Shown piece by piece: positions 26,222 through 36,923 of a stretch of DNA of 64,000 nucleotides (its first letter is position 1; each line of letters opens with the position of its first letter). This stretch comes from Streptomyces neyagawaensis (GTDB lineage: Bacteria; Actinomycetota; Actinomycetes; Streptomycetales; Streptomycetaceae), in NCBI RefSeq assembly GCF_023516595.1, contig NZ_JAMGBG010000019.1, positions 62,001 to 126,000 of the forward strand, written 5' to 3'. A program made the translations under genes and the position numbers. Under the pieces are notes generated by a model that saw nothing but the letters and a program-made list of their open reading frames with translations, was not told the origin of the DNA and ran no database searches.

Positions 26222-26677
26222 CAGCCCTGCCAGTTCACCCCGCTGGGCCCGTGACAGCTCGGCCAGGATCGCTCGTTCCTGGTCGAGGAGTCCGGCGAGC
26301 GCCTGGTCCGCCCGGTCCCGGCCCTCGTCCGTCAGCCGCACGAGCACCCCCCGACGGTCACTGGGGTCCGGCAACCGCTCGACCAGCCCCTTCTTCGCCA
26401 GGCGGTCGATGCGGTTCGTCATCGTGCCCGAGGTCACGAGCGTCTGCGTCAGTAGTTGACCGGGGGAGAGCTGGTACGGCGTACCCGCGCGCCGCAGCGC
26501 CGTCAGGACGTCGAACTCCCACGGCTCAAGCTGGTGCTCGGCGAACGCCAGCCTGCGCGCACGGTCCAGATGCCGGGCCAGTCTGCTCACCCGGCTGAGT
26601 ACTTCAAGCGGCTCCACGTCGAGGTCGGGGCGCTCCCGGCGCCACGCTGCGACCAGCCGATCGACCTCGTCCTCCAT
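26180..26677 (-). CDS. tamR: MarR-family regulator TamR, trans-aconitate responsive
   Basis: 165 residues. Winged helix-turn-helix of MarR type (about 55-130): LTALRRAGTPYQLSPGQL, VTSGTMTNRIDRLAKKGLV, then the wing DPSDRRGVLVRLT. It is divergent from a trans-aconitate methyltransferase gene. In S. coelicolor this same pair is TamR/Tam: TamR represses tam and loosens from DNA when citrate, aconitate or trans-aconitate accumulates, as when aconitase is damaged by oxidation. The assignment rests on the family, the divergent neighbour and the paired inverted repeats between them. Its 3' end overlaps the convergent response regulator. Confidence 0.87.
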   Translation of the reverse strand: MEDEVDRLVAAWRRERPDLDVEPLEVLSRVSRLARHLDRARRLAFAEHQLEPWEFDVLTALRRAGTPYQLSPGQLLTQTLVTSGTMTNRIDRLAKKGLVERLPDPSDRRGVLVRLTDEGRDRADQALAGLLDQERAILAELSRAQRGELAGLLRQLTAPFDNIPG

Positions 26678-26710
26678 GGCGATCAGTGTAGTGGTTGTGT
26701 CGATGTGAAG

Positions 26711-26757
26711 TCTCTTGCCGTCAAGAGGGTCGATATCAAGTTTCTTGACGTCGAGAT
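26711..26757. promoter_or_regulatory. Two TamR-type operators
   Basis: CTCTTG-ccgt-CAAGAG (26712-26727) is a perfect dyad. TCAAG-TTT-CTTGA (26736-26748) is a second, followed by CGTCGAGA. The two sites also align as direct repeats (TCTCTTGCCGTCAAGAG and TTTCTTGACGTCGAGA) exactly 30 bp apart, so they lie on one face of the helix. They sit between tamR and tam, where a divergent autorepressor should bind. Confidence 0.7.
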
Positions 26758-26815
26758 GCTTTTCGTACGAGAGTTGGGTGTCCGGCTTTGAGGACTACGA
26801 GGAGGTAGCCCGACC

Positions 26816-27673
26816 ATGCCCCCCACCAGCCCCACCAGCCAAGCCACCCGTACAGGTCCCACCGCCCCCACCTGGGACCCCCAGCAGTACCTGCGCCACG
26901 CCGGCCACCGTGCCCGCGCCTTCGTCGACCTGCTCGCCCACGTGCCCGAGCCGCCCGTCAGCGACCGCCCTCGCATCGCCGACCTCGGCTGCGGCCCCGG
27001 CAACGTCACGCGGCTGCTCGCCGACCGCTGGCCCGGCGCCCGCATCACCGGGTACGACAACTCGCCCGAGATGCTCGACAAGGCGCACGTCGACCACGAA
27101 GGTCCCACACCTGGCGGCGGACGCATCGACTTCGCCGCCGCCGACCTCCGCACCTGGGCGCCTGCTCAGCCGTACGACCTGATCGTCAGCAACGCGACCT
27201 TCCAATGGGTGCCCGGCCACCTCGACCGGTTCCCGGTGTGGGTGGACGCCCTCGTGCCGGGCGGCACCTTCGCCTTCCAGGTGCCCGGCAACTTCGACTC
27301 GCCCAGCCACCGCCTCATGCGGGAGCTCGCCCGGTCCGACCGGTGGCGGGACCGGCTCGGTGACGCCCTCCGCCACGACGACGCCGTCCACATGCCCGCC
27401 GCGTATCTGGCCACGCTCGCCGACCTCGGCTGCGAGGTCGACGCCTGGGAGACGACGTACGTCCACCTCCTCCAGGGCGAGGACGCCGTGCTCGACTGGG
27501 TCACGGGGACGGGGCTGCGGCCGATCCTCACGGAACTCGGCGACGACGCCGGCCCCTTCGTCGCCGAGTACCGCACCGCCCTCCGCGAGGCCTACCCGGC
27601 CACCCCCCACGGCACGGCCTTCCCCTTCCGCCGCATCTTCGTCGTCGCCCGGAAGCCGGGGGGTGAGGGGTAG
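26816..27673 (+). CDS. tam: Trans-aconitate 2-methyltransferase
   Basis: 285 residues; ATG 9 bases after GAGGAGG. Class I SAM-dependent methyltransferase: motif I ADLGCGPGNVT (about 55-65), GYDNSPEML for the ribose-binding acidic strand, AADLRTW, and YDLIVSNATFQWV, all characteristic of the Tam family. It methylates trans-aconitate, a spontaneous isomer of cis-aconitate that inhibits aconitase, and so relieves the citric acid cycle. The N-terminus is extended by about 17 Thr/Pro/Ser residues. It is divergent from tamR. Confidence 0.93.
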   Translation: MPPTSPTSQATRTGPTAPTWDPQQYLRHAGHRARAFVDLLAHVPEPPVSDRPRIADLGCGPGNVTRLLADRWPGARITGYDNSPEMLDKAHVDHEGPTPGGGRIDFAAADLRTWAPAQPYDLIVSNATFQWVPGHLDRFPVWVDALVPGGTFAFQVPGNFDSPSHRLMRELARSDRWRDRLGDALRHDDAVHMPAAYLATLADLGCEVDAWETTYVHLLQGEDAVLDWVTGTGLRPILTELGDDAGPFVAEYRTALREAYPATPHGTAFPFRRIFVVARKPGGEG

Positions 27674-27727
27674 GGCAGGGCCTGCCCCCACCCCAGCTCC
27701 GCCCCTGCTCTCCGTACCCTTACCGCT

Positions 27728-28618
27728 GTGGAGGACGAGACCCTGGACGTCGATGTCGTCGACGTGCCGCCGCCGCGGCCGCAGTCGCTCGTGCTGGCCT
27801 TCTTCGGCAACCACGTGCTGGACCGCGGCGAGGGCGATCTCGGGGTGTACTCGGGGAGCATCATCGACGTCCTCGGACGCGTCGGCACCGGCGAGCAGGC
27901 GGTCCGGTCGACGCTGACGCGGATGGTGAACCGGGGGTTGCTGCGCCGGCAGCGCGAAGGACGGAAGACGTTCTTCGGCCTCACGCCGCACGCGAGCGGC
28001 ATCCTGCGCGACGGCGGACAGCGCATCTGGCGCGACGGCGCCGTCAACGAGGACTGGGACGGCACCTGGACCCTCCTCGGCTTCTCCCTCCCCGAGTCCT
28101 GGCAACGGCAACGCCACGATCTGCGCTCCCGGCTCACCTGGTCCGGGTTCGGGGCGCTCTACAGCGGCCTGTGGATCGCGCCGGGGCGCGTCGACGTACG
28201 GGGGATCGTCTCGGAGCTGGGGCTCGACGCCCATGTGAAGGTGTTCCACGCCCGCGCCGACGAGTTCACCGACATCGGGCTGATGATCCGCGAGAGCTGG
28301 GACCTGGAGGCCCTCGCCGCGCGGTACGCCGCGTTCGACAAACGCTGGACCACCGCGGACCTCGCCGCCGCCGACCCCGTCGCCATTCGGCTGCGGCTGG
28401 TCGCAGAGTGGCTGCGGATCATTCGGACCGACCCTCGGCTGCCCGTCCGGCACCTGCCGGAGGAATGGCCCGCGCGGCAGGCCCAGGAGACGTTCCGGCG
28501 CATCGCGGAACAGACGGAGCGGCCTGCCGGGCGGATGGCGGCGGAGATGCTGGAGACGACGCCGCTGCGCTCGGCCTCGATGGCGCCGCTGCGCTCGACC
28601 TCGACGGGAACGCCGTAG
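27728..28618 (+). CDS. PaaX-family transcriptional regulator
   Basis: 296 residues, GTG start at 27728. The N-terminal winged helix (about 15-90: SLVLAFFGNHVLDRG, GTGEQAVRSTLTRMVNRGLL) is followed by the PaaX central region (WDGTWTLLGFSLPES) and the PaaX C-terminal domain (LRLVAEWLRIIRTDPRLP...LPEEWPA). PaaX represses phenylacetate degradation in E. coli, but no paa genes are here, so the target is unknown. The last 15 residues come from a doubled 24-base unit (CTGCGCTCGGCCTCGATGGC and a variant), suggesting the end of the gene grew by slippage. Confidence 0.88.
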   Translation: MEDETLDVDVVDVPPPRPQSLVLAFFGNHVLDRGEGDLGVYSGSIIDVLGRVGTGEQAVRSTLTRMVNRGLLRRQREGRKTFFGLTPHASGILRDGGQRIWRDGAVNEDWDGTWTLLGFSLPESWQRQRHDLRSRLTWSGFGALYSGLWIAPGRVDVRGIVSELGLDAHVKVFHARADEFTDIGLMIRESWDLEALAARYAAFDKRWTTADLAAADPVAIRLRLVAEWLRIIRTDPRLPVRHLPEEWPARQAQETFRRIAEQTERPAGRMAAEMLETTPLRSASMAPLRSTSTGTP

Positions 28619-28673
28619 CCCATCCGCGGGAGCGCCGTAGCCCACCCGCGGGGGAGCCGTAGCCCACCCGCGG
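28612..28673. repeat. Three tandem 22-bp repeats over the PaaX stop codon
   Basis: GCCGTAGCCCA(T/C)CCGCGG begins at 28612, 28634 and 28656, an exact 22-bp period. The first copy contains the stop codon of the PaaX-type gene. No dyad is strong enough to call a terminator. Confidence 0.75.
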
Positions 28674-28743
28674 CCCGGTCGGCACGAGCCGCTGCCGTCG
28701 CCCAAGGGGGTGGGGTGTGCGGTCTCTCGCGGGTGCGGGTTCG

Positions 28744-28780
28744 TCGTGGCTTGTCGCGCAGTTCTCCGCGCCCCTCAGAG
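28744..28780. repeat. Dispersed Streptomyces intergenic repeat, copy 2
   Basis: TCGTGGCTTGTCGCGCAGTT followed by CTCCGCGCCCC matches the repeat at 991-1027 and 56836-57010 with a few differences. It lies between the PaaX and TetR genes, whose stops face each other. Confidence 0.6.
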
Positions 28781-28808
28781 GCGCGCAGCCCCGGCCACGG
28801 AACGAGCC

Positions 28809-29486
28809 CTAGCTCTTGCGGTGGCCGATCAGGCGGGGCTTCTGTTCCAGGCCGTCCAGGCCGTGCCACGACAGGTTCACCAGGTGCGCGGCCACCTCCG
28901 CCTTCTTCGGGCGGCGGACGTCCAGCCACCACTGGCCGGTCAGGGCGACCATGCCGACCAGGGCCTGGGCGTACAGCGGGGCGAGCTTGGGGTCGAATCC
29001 GCGGCTCTTGAACTCGCGGCCCAGGATGTCCTCCACCTGGGTGGCGATGTCGGAGATCAGCGAGGCGAAGGAACCCGTCGACTGGGGGATCGGGGAGTCG
29101 CGGACCAGGATGCGGAAACCGTCCGTGTACTCCTCGATGTAGTCCAGGAGCGCGAAGGCCGCCTGCTCCAGCAGCTCCCGCGGATGGCCGGCGGTGAGGG
29201 AGCTGGTCACCATGTCCAGCAGGCGCCGCATCTCCCGGTCCACCACCACCGCGTACAGGCCCTCCTTGCCGCCGAAGTGCTCGTACACCACCGGCTTGGA
29301 GACCCCCGCCTTCGCGGCGATCTCCTCCACCGACGTGCCCTCGAAGCCCTTCGCGGCGAAGAGGGTGCGGCCGATCTCCAGCAGTTGCTGACGGCGTTCG
29401 GCGCCCGTCATCCGGGTGCGGCGAGCACGCCGCGGCTTCTCATTGCTCGGGGTGCTGCTGGAGTCGGTCGCCACGGCGTCAATCAT
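28809..29486 (-). CDS. TetR-family regulator, co-transcribed with the desaturase
   Basis: 225 residues. Basic N-terminus (KPRRARRTRMTGAERRQQ), then the TetR helix-turn-helix (about 30-75: ILEIGRTLFAAKGFEGTS-like start, EEIAAKAGVSKPVVYEHFGGKEGLY). The C-terminal ligand domain is helical (about 80-220). The ATG overlaps the desaturase stop (ATGA), so the regulator is made from the desaturase transcript. A repressor that controls its own operon in response to acyl-CoA or membrane composition is the obvious reading, as for DesT/FasR-type regulators. Ligand identity is inference. The dyads upstream of the desaturase are likely targets. Confidence 0.88.
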   Translation of the reverse strand: MIDAVATDSSSTPSNEKPRRARRTRMTGAERRQQLLEIGRTLFAAKGFEGTSVEEIAAKAGVSKPVVYEHFGGKEGLYAVVVDREMRRLLDMVTSSLTAGHPRELLEQAAFALLDYIEEYTDGFRILVRDSPIPQSTGSFASLISDIATQVEDILGREFKSRGFDPKLAPLYAQALVGMVALTGQWWLDVRRPKKAEVAAHLVNLSWHGLDGLEQKPRLIGHRKS

Positions 29487-30511
29487 GCCGCCTCGGCGGG
29501 CGCCTTCCGGTGCTCGGAGCCGTCCTCACCCTTGATACGCCTGGAATCGATACGTGAGCGTGACGGCCAGCGCACGTCATAGGCCCACCCCAGCTGTTCG
29601 AACCACCGGATCAGGCGGGCGGAGGAGTCCAGCTGGCCCCGTTCGACGCCGTGCCGGGCCGAGGTCGGGTCGGCGTGGTGCAGGTTGTGCCAGGACTCGC
29701 CGCAGGACAGGACCGCCAGCCACCACACGTTGCCCGAGCGGTCACGGGACTTGAACGGGCGCTTGCCGACCGCGTGGCAGATCGAGTTGATCGACCACGT
29801 CACGTGGTGCAGCAGCGCCACCCGGACGAGGGAGCCCCAGAAGAACGCCGTGAACGCGCCCCACCAGGACATGGTCACCAGACCGCCGATCAGCGCGGGC
29901 AGCGCGAGGGAGACCACCGTCCACAGGATGAACTGGCGTGAGATCGTCCGTAGCGCCTTGTCCTTGATCAGGTCCGGGGCGTACTTGTCCTGCGGGGTCT
30001 GCTCCTCGTCGAACATCCAGCCGATGTGGGCCCACCACAGGCCCTTCATCAGCGCCGGAACCGTCTCCCCGTAGCGCCACGGCGAGTGGGGGTCGCCCTC
30101 GGCGTCGGAGAACTTGTGATGCTTGCGGTGGTCGGCCACCCAGCGCACCAGCGGGCCCTCCACGGCCATCGACCCGGCGATCGCCAGCGCGATCTTCAGC
30201 GGGCGCTTGGCCTTGAACGAACCGTGGGTGAAGTGCCGGTGGAAACCGATCGTGATGCCGTGGCAGCCCAGGTAGTAGAAGAACACCAGCAGACCGAGGT
30301 CCAGCCAGCTCACCCCCCAGCCCCAGGCCAGCGGCACCGCCGCCAGCAGCGCCAGGAACGGCACCGTGATGAAGAGGAGCAGCGTGATCTGTTCGATCGA
30401 CCGCTTCTGCTCGCCGCCCAGCGTCGCCGAGACAGTGGGGGCGCCGGGCTCGGAACCCGGGGAGTCGTTCGCCTTCGGGGCGTCATCGATCACATCGGAA
30501 CTTGTGGTCAT
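29483..30511 (-). CDS. Acyl-CoA/acyl-lipid delta-9-type desaturase
   Basis: 342 residues from the ATG at 30511, which follows AGGGGA 6 bases upstream. Integral-membrane di-iron desaturase with all three histidine boxes: HRHFTH (91-96), HRKHH (128-132) and HNLHH (275-279). Hydrophobic helix pairs lie at about 43-90, 105-120 and 195-240. It inserts a double bond into fatty acyl chains to tune membrane fluidity, using oxygen and a ferredoxin-type donor. Family knowledge favours delta-9 stearoyl-type activity; the regiospecificity is not proved. It forms an operon with the TetR gene that overlaps its stop. Confidence 0.92.
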   Translation of the reverse strand: MTTSSDVIDDAPKANDSPGSEPGAPTVSATLGGEQKRSIEQITLLLFITVPFLALLAAVPLAWGWGVSWLDLGLLVFFYYLGCHGITIGFHRHFTHGSFKAKRPLKIALAIAGSMAVEGPLVRWVADHRKHHKFSDAEGDPHSPWRYGETVPALMKGLWWAHIGWMFDEEQTPQDKYAPDLIKDKALRTISRQFILWTVVSLALPALIGGLVTMSWWGAFTAFFWGSLVRVALLHHVTWSINSICHAVGKRPFKSRDRSGNVWWLAVLSCGESWHNLHHADPTSARHGVERGQLDSSARLIRWFEQLGWAYDVRWPSRSRIDSRRIKGEDGSEHRKAPAEAA

Positions 30512-30917
30512 GGGGGCGTCCCCTAGGGGGTCGAGGGTGGAGAGAGGGGGGAGTGCCTGTCGACGACAGGCTGCGCGGGCCGCCTTACGGCATTCCCTAC
30601 GGTTCCGTAACCTACGGCATCGTAAGTATGTCAGCGCGTCGCCCGGCGGCAAGAGCCCATCAGCCTCGCGTCCCGGCATCCAGCCCAAAACGGGGGCTTC
30701 CGACCTCCACATCTGGCACTCAGTGCCGTCAACCGGACACCTGGCGGCCTGCCCGTGACACCGGCCACCTATCCTGGTGTCGGTCGGACAGCGCGGTCCG
30801 CTCTGATTCCTGCCCGGAAGCCAAGCCCACCAAGCGGCGCCTGCACCTCCTCGAGTCGCTGGGCCGCCCTCCGGGTTCCCTCCCAGACGAGCTTCAACAC
30901 TGCAAGGAGCCGCACCT
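30512..30917. other. Divergent region between the desaturase and ppc
   Basis: This 406-base gap has no credible gene. It holds the desaturase leader, the TACGG dyads at 30584-30626, and on the right the ppc promoter and leader, ending in an AAGGAG ribosome site (30904-30909) before the GTG of ppc. A patch of lower G+C around 30590-30630 fits promoter DNA. Confidence 0.6.
30584..30626 (-). promoter_or_regulatory. Nested dyads upstream of the desaturase, probable TetR operator
   Basis: Outer arms CTTACG (30584-30589) and CGTAAG (30621-30626) enclose TACGG-TT-CCGTA (30598-30609) and TACG-GCAT-CGTA (30613-30624). The repeated TACGG half-site suggests cooperative binding of the TetR protein encoded downstream. 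On the minus strand TTGCCG and a weak TATACTT-like -10 box occur just to the right, so a bound repressor would sit at or after the start point. Confidence 0.6.
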
Positions 30918-33650
<2,733 letters not shown>

Positions 33651-33678
33651 GCCCCCACCGGTCGGCCCCGAACACGAC

Positions 33679-33715
33679 CGTGCCCCCGTGGTCGTACTAC
33701 GACCACGGGGGCACG
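33679..33715 (+). terminator. Strong hairpin terminator after ppc
   Basis: Perfect 16-bp stem (33679-33694 with 33700-33715; CGTGCCCCCGTGGTCG and its complement) with a 5-base loop, extendable by one T-A pair. It lies 29 bases after the ppc stop. Since the facing minus-strand gene ends at 33736, the symmetric hairpin can serve both directions. Confidence 0.85.
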
Positions 33716-33735
33716 TCGTTCTCAGAGGGACGGCC

Positions 33736-34272
33736 TCACAGGGCCACCCACGCCGCCGTGATCAGCGCGAGCCCCGCACCGCCCAGCACCCACGCCGAGC
33801 GACGCATCCGCAACCCGCCCGCCACGACCACCGAGGACAGCAGCAGCGCGCCACCGAGCGGCACCCACGCGTGCAGCAGACCCGCCGGGCCCGTCCGCAC
33901 CACATCACTGCTGCCCGGCTTCACGACGACCGAATACGTCTCCCCCGTCCGCACCGCCACCGAGTGCTCGATGCTCACCCGCTGCCGCGCCGTCGACCCC
34001 GCCGACACCGGCTCGTACGGCCCCCAGCAGACCGTCCCCTCACAGCGGGACACCGTCATCGTCCCCTGCTCGCGCCCCTTGCTCAGCATCACGTGCTGGG
34101 CGCAGCCCCAGGAACCCCACACCCCGGCGACAAGGATCACCAACGCGACGACACCCATCGCCGCGAGCCGCCCGTACCGCAACGCGCTCGACGCACCACC
34201 CTTGCGCGGCAACGCACGGGCGTGCCGCGAACGAGGAACGGAGGCATGGCTGGCGGGCATGGCCGGGATCAT
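33736..34272 (-). CDS. Membrane protein of unknown function
   Basis: 178 residues if the ATG at 34272 is used; a GTG at 34284 and an ATG at 34260 are alternatives, and none has a good ribosome site. A basic N-terminal part is followed by one helix (about 38-55, AAMGVVALVILVAGVWG) and an outside loop with Cys pairs (GCAQHV, CEGTVCWGPY) that may form disulfides. Two close helices end the protein (WVPLGGALLLSSVVVAG and AWVLGGAGLALITAAWVAL). No family is recognised. It lies between ppc and pth and appears monocistronic. Confidence 0.65.
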   Translation of the reverse strand: MIPAMPASHASVPRSRHARALPRKGGASSALRYGRLAAMGVVALVILVAGVWGSWGCAQHVMLSKGREQGTMTVSRCEGTVCWGPYEPVSAGSTARQRVSIEHSVAVRTGETYSVVVKPGSSDVVRTGPAGLLHAWVPLGGALLLSSVVVAGGLRMRRSAWVLGGAGLALITAAWVAL

Positions 34273-34363
34273 TGGCCATGGCACCGCGGTCGGTCAACTC
34301 CCGCAGGCCAAACCGGACGAGGATGCGATCACGACTTGTCCGGATCCCTCCCGAGCTCACCTC

Positions 34364-34966
34364 TCAGGAGTTGTACGTCCCCTGTGCCCGCTCCAGCCCG
34401 TCGATCACCAGACACTCCACCGCGTCCGCCGCCCGGTCCACGAAGTAGTCCAACTCCTTGCGCTCCGCCGACGCGAAGTCCTTCAGCACGAAGTCCGCGA
34501 CCGGCATCCGACCCGGCGGCCGCCCGATCCCGAACCGCGCCCGGTGATAGTCCGACCCCATCGCCTTCGTCATCGACTTCAACCCGTTGTGACCGTTGTC
34601 ACCACCGCCCAGCTTCAGCCGCAGCGTCCCGTAGTCGATGTCCAGCTCGTCATGGACGGCCACGATGTTGCCCACCGGCACCTTGTAGAAGTCCCGCAGC
34701 GCGTTCACCGGACCACCGGACAGATTCATGAACGACATCGGCTTCACCAGGACCACCCGCCGGCTCATCGGCCCCGGCGGCCCGATCCGCCCCTCCACGA
34801 CCTGCGCCTGAGCCTTCCCGGCCCGCTTGAACCTCCCCCCGATCCGCTCGGCCAGCAGATCCACCACCATGAACCCGACATTGTGCCGATTCATGGCGTA
34901 CTCGGGCCCGGGATTCCCCAACCCGGCGATCAACCAGGGGGCAGCGGGATCGGTCGTCACGTCCAT
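34364..34966 (-). CDS. pth: Peptidyl-tRNA hydrolase
   Basis: 200 residues from the ATG at 34966, preceded by GGAG. It releases peptides from peptidyl-tRNA that has dropped off the ribosome. Family motifs: [20 protein letters not shown], with N18 and catalytic His28; [22 protein letters not shown] with the active-site Asp; and [12 protein letters not shown]. The C-terminal FVLKDF is also typical. It follows rplY on the same strand, the usual bacterial pairing of ribosomal protein bL25 and Pth, though a hairpin separates the two here. Confidence 0.96.
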   Translation of the reverse strand: MDVTTDPAAPWLIAGLGNPGPEYAMNRHNVGFMVVDLLAERIGGRFKRAGKAQAQVVEGRIGPPGPMSRRVVLVKPMSFMNLSGGPVNALRDFYKVPVGNIVAVHDELDIDYGTLRLKLGGGDNGHNGLKSMTKAMGSDYHRARFGIGRPPGRMPVADFVLKDFASAERKELDYFVDRAADAVECLVIDGLERAQGTYNS

Positions 34967-34985
34967 GTCTCCATTCCTACGCGAA

Positions 34986-35020
34986 CCAGCCGCCGCTCCC
35001 GCAAGGGAAACGGCGGCTGG
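34986..35020 (-). terminator. Hairpin between rplY and pth
   Basis: CCAGCCGCCG (34986-34995) pairs with CGGCGGCTGG (35011-35020) across 15 bases. It is 34 bases downstream of the rplY stop. It may attenuate read-through into pth, which begins 20 bases further on. Confidence 0.6.
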
Positions 35021-35054
35021 ATCAAGAATCGCAGTACCGCTGTCGCAGTACGGC

Positions 35055-35648
35055 TCAGGCCTCGGCGACCTCTTCGCCCTCGGCGCCCTCCTCCGAGGGC
35101 TCCTCCGCCTGCGCGGCCAGAACCTGGAGGACCACCGCGTCCTCCTCGACCGCCAGGGAGACACCCTTCGGCAGCGCGATGTCCTTCGCCAGGACGGACG
35201 CACCCGCCTCAAGACCCTCGACCGAGACGCTGACCGACTCGGGGATGTGCGTGGCCTCGGCCTCGACCGGCAGCGCGTTCAGGACGTGCTCCAGCAGGTT
35301 GCCACCCGGCGCCAGCTCACCCTCGGTGTGCACGGGGATCTCGACGTTGACCTTCTCGCCCTTCTTCACGAGCAGCAGGTCGACGTGCTCCAGGAAACCC
35401 TTGATCGGGTCACGCTGCACCGACTTCGGGATCGCCAGCTCGGAGGTCTTGCCGTCGATGTCCAGCGAGATCAGGACGTTCGGCGTACGCAGCGCCAGCA
35501 GCAGGTCGTGGCCCGGCAGCGTCAGGTGCAGCGGGTCGGAACCGTGACCGTACAGAACACCGGGAACCTTGGCGTCACGACGGATACGACGGGCGGCACC
35601 CTTGCCGAACTCGGTACGCGTCGACGCGGTGAGCTTCACCTCGGACAT
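35055..35648 (-). CDS. rplY: Ribosomal protein bL25 (CTC/TL5 type)
   Basis: 197 residues from the ATG at 35648 ([20 protein letters not shown]), with GAGGAG 6 bases before. The long form has two domains. The N-terminal beta-barrel binds 5S rRNA (about 1-95, including [15 protein letters not shown]). The CTC/TL5 domain follows ([20 protein letters not shown] onward). An acidic Glu/Ala tail ends it ([12 protein letters not shown]). Related Ctc proteins are general stress proteins in Bacillus. It lies between prs and pth, the common order in Gram-positive bacteria. Confidence 0.95.
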   Translation of the reverse strand: MSEVKLTASTRTEFGKGAARRIRRDAKVPGVLYGHGSDPLHLTLPGHDLLLALRTPNVLISLDIDGKTSELAIPKSVQRDPIKGFLEHVDLLLVKKGEKVNVEIPVHTEGELAPGGNLLEHVLNALPVEAEATHIPESVSVSVEGLEAGASVLAKDIALPKGVSLAVEEDAVVLQVLAAQAEEPSEEGAEGEEVAEA

Positions 35649-35756
35649 GATCACTCCTCGTAGAGATAGCAACGGACGTGGTCACCCGGCCACGAACGGC
35701 CTGCTACGAAGAGCGCGTCGATAACGGACCGCCGAACCCGCGCACAGAACGCGGAC

Positions 35757-35804
35757 GGCCTCCCTCGCCGAGCAACTTCAGCAGTCTACTCGGCAAGGGA
35801 GGCC
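35757..35804 (-). terminator. Terminator of prs
   Basis: A 16-bp stem with a single G-U type mismatch (35757-35772, GGCCTCCCTCGCCGAG; 35789-35804) and a 16-base loop lies 38 bases downstream of the prs stop. Confidence 0.8.
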
Positions 35805-35842
35805 GCACCCAAAACGATCTCTACGCGACCGCTCCGCGATCC

Positions 35843-36817
35843 CTACTGCTCGTCGAACAGGCTCGTCACCGAACCGTCCTCGAACACCTCACGCACCGCG
35901 TTCGCGATCGTCGGCGCGATCGACAGCACCGTGATCTTGTCCAACTCCAGCTCGCTCGGCGTCGGCAGCGAGTTGGTGAACACGAACTCACTGACCTTCG
36001 AGTTCTTCAACCGATCGGCGGCCGGACCCGACAGCACACCGTGCGTCGCCGTCACGATGACATCCTCCGCACCGTGCGCGAACAACGCGTCCGCCGCGGC
36101 ACAGATCGTCCCACCCGTGTCGATCATGTCGTCCACGAGGACACAGATACGGCCCTTGACCTCACCCACGACCTCATGCACCGTGACCTGGTTCGCCACG
36201 TCCTTGTCACGCCGCTTGTGCACGATCGCCAGCGGCGCGCCCAGCCGGTCGCACCAACGGTCCGCCACCCGCACACGACCCGCGTCCGGGGACACCACCG
36301 TCAGCTTGCTCCGGTCCACCTTCGCGCCCACGTAGTCCGCCAGCAGCGGCAGCGCGAACAGATGGTCCACCGGACCGTCGAAGAAGCCCTGGATCTGGTC
36401 CGTGTGCAGATCGACCGCCAGGATCCGGTCCGCACCCGCCGTCTTCATCAGATCCGCGATCAGACGCGCCGAGATCGGTTCACGACCACGGTGCTTCTTG
36501 TCCTGCCGCGCGTAACCGTAGAACGGCACGATCACCGTGATGGAGCGGGCCGACGCACGCTTCAACGCGTCGATCATGATCAACTGCTCCATGATCCACT
36601 TGTTGATCGGAGCCGTGTGGCTCTGGATCAGAAAGCAGTCCGCGCCACGCGCCGACTCCTGATACCGCACATAGATCTCGCCATTGGCGAAGTCGAAGGC
36701 CTTCGTCGGGACGACCCCGACACCCAACTGCTGGGCGACCTCCTCGGCAAGCTCGGGGTGGGCGCGGCCGGAGAAGAACATCATCTTCTTCTCGCCGGTC
36801 GTCTTGATCCCGGTCAC
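35843..36817 (-). CDS. prs: Ribose-phosphate pyrophosphokinase
   Basis: 324 residues; GTG at 36817 with GAGGAG 9 bases upstream. It makes PRPP from ribose-5-phosphate and ATP, the precursor of nucleotides, His and Trp. Motifs: FSGRAHPELAEEVAQ near the start; VPFYGYARQDKKHRGREPIS, the catalytic flexible-loop region; ILAVDLHTDQIQGFF; and the PRPP loop VLVDDMIDTGGTICAAADAL. Length is normal. It follows glmU on the same strand with a 106-base gap, an arrangement shared by many Gram-positive bacteria, since both feed nucleotide-sugar and nucleotide supply. Confidence 0.96.
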   Translation of the reverse strand: MTGIKTTGEKKMMFFSGRAHPELAEEVAQQLGVGVVPTKAFDFANGEIYVRYQESARGADCFLIQSHTAPINKWIMEQLIMIDALKRASARSITVIVPFYGYARQDKKHRGREPISARLIADLMKTAGADRILAVDLHTDQIQGFFDGPVDHLFALPLLADYVGAKVDRSKLTVVSPDAGRVRVADRWCDRLGAPLAIVHKRRDKDVANQVTVHEVVGEVKGRICVLVDDMIDTGGTICAAADALFAHGAEDVIVTATHGVLSGPAADRLKNSKVSEFVFTNSLPTPSELELDKITVLSIAPTIANAVREVFEDGSVTSLFDEQ

Positions 36818-36923
36818 AGCACTGTCTCCTCAGAGGTGTCACAGCTGGGCATGGATGACCGCTCAGCTGGGGTGCGGGTGTGCACTTATCACGGTACGCC
36901 GTCCCCGACGCACCCGTTTCCGG

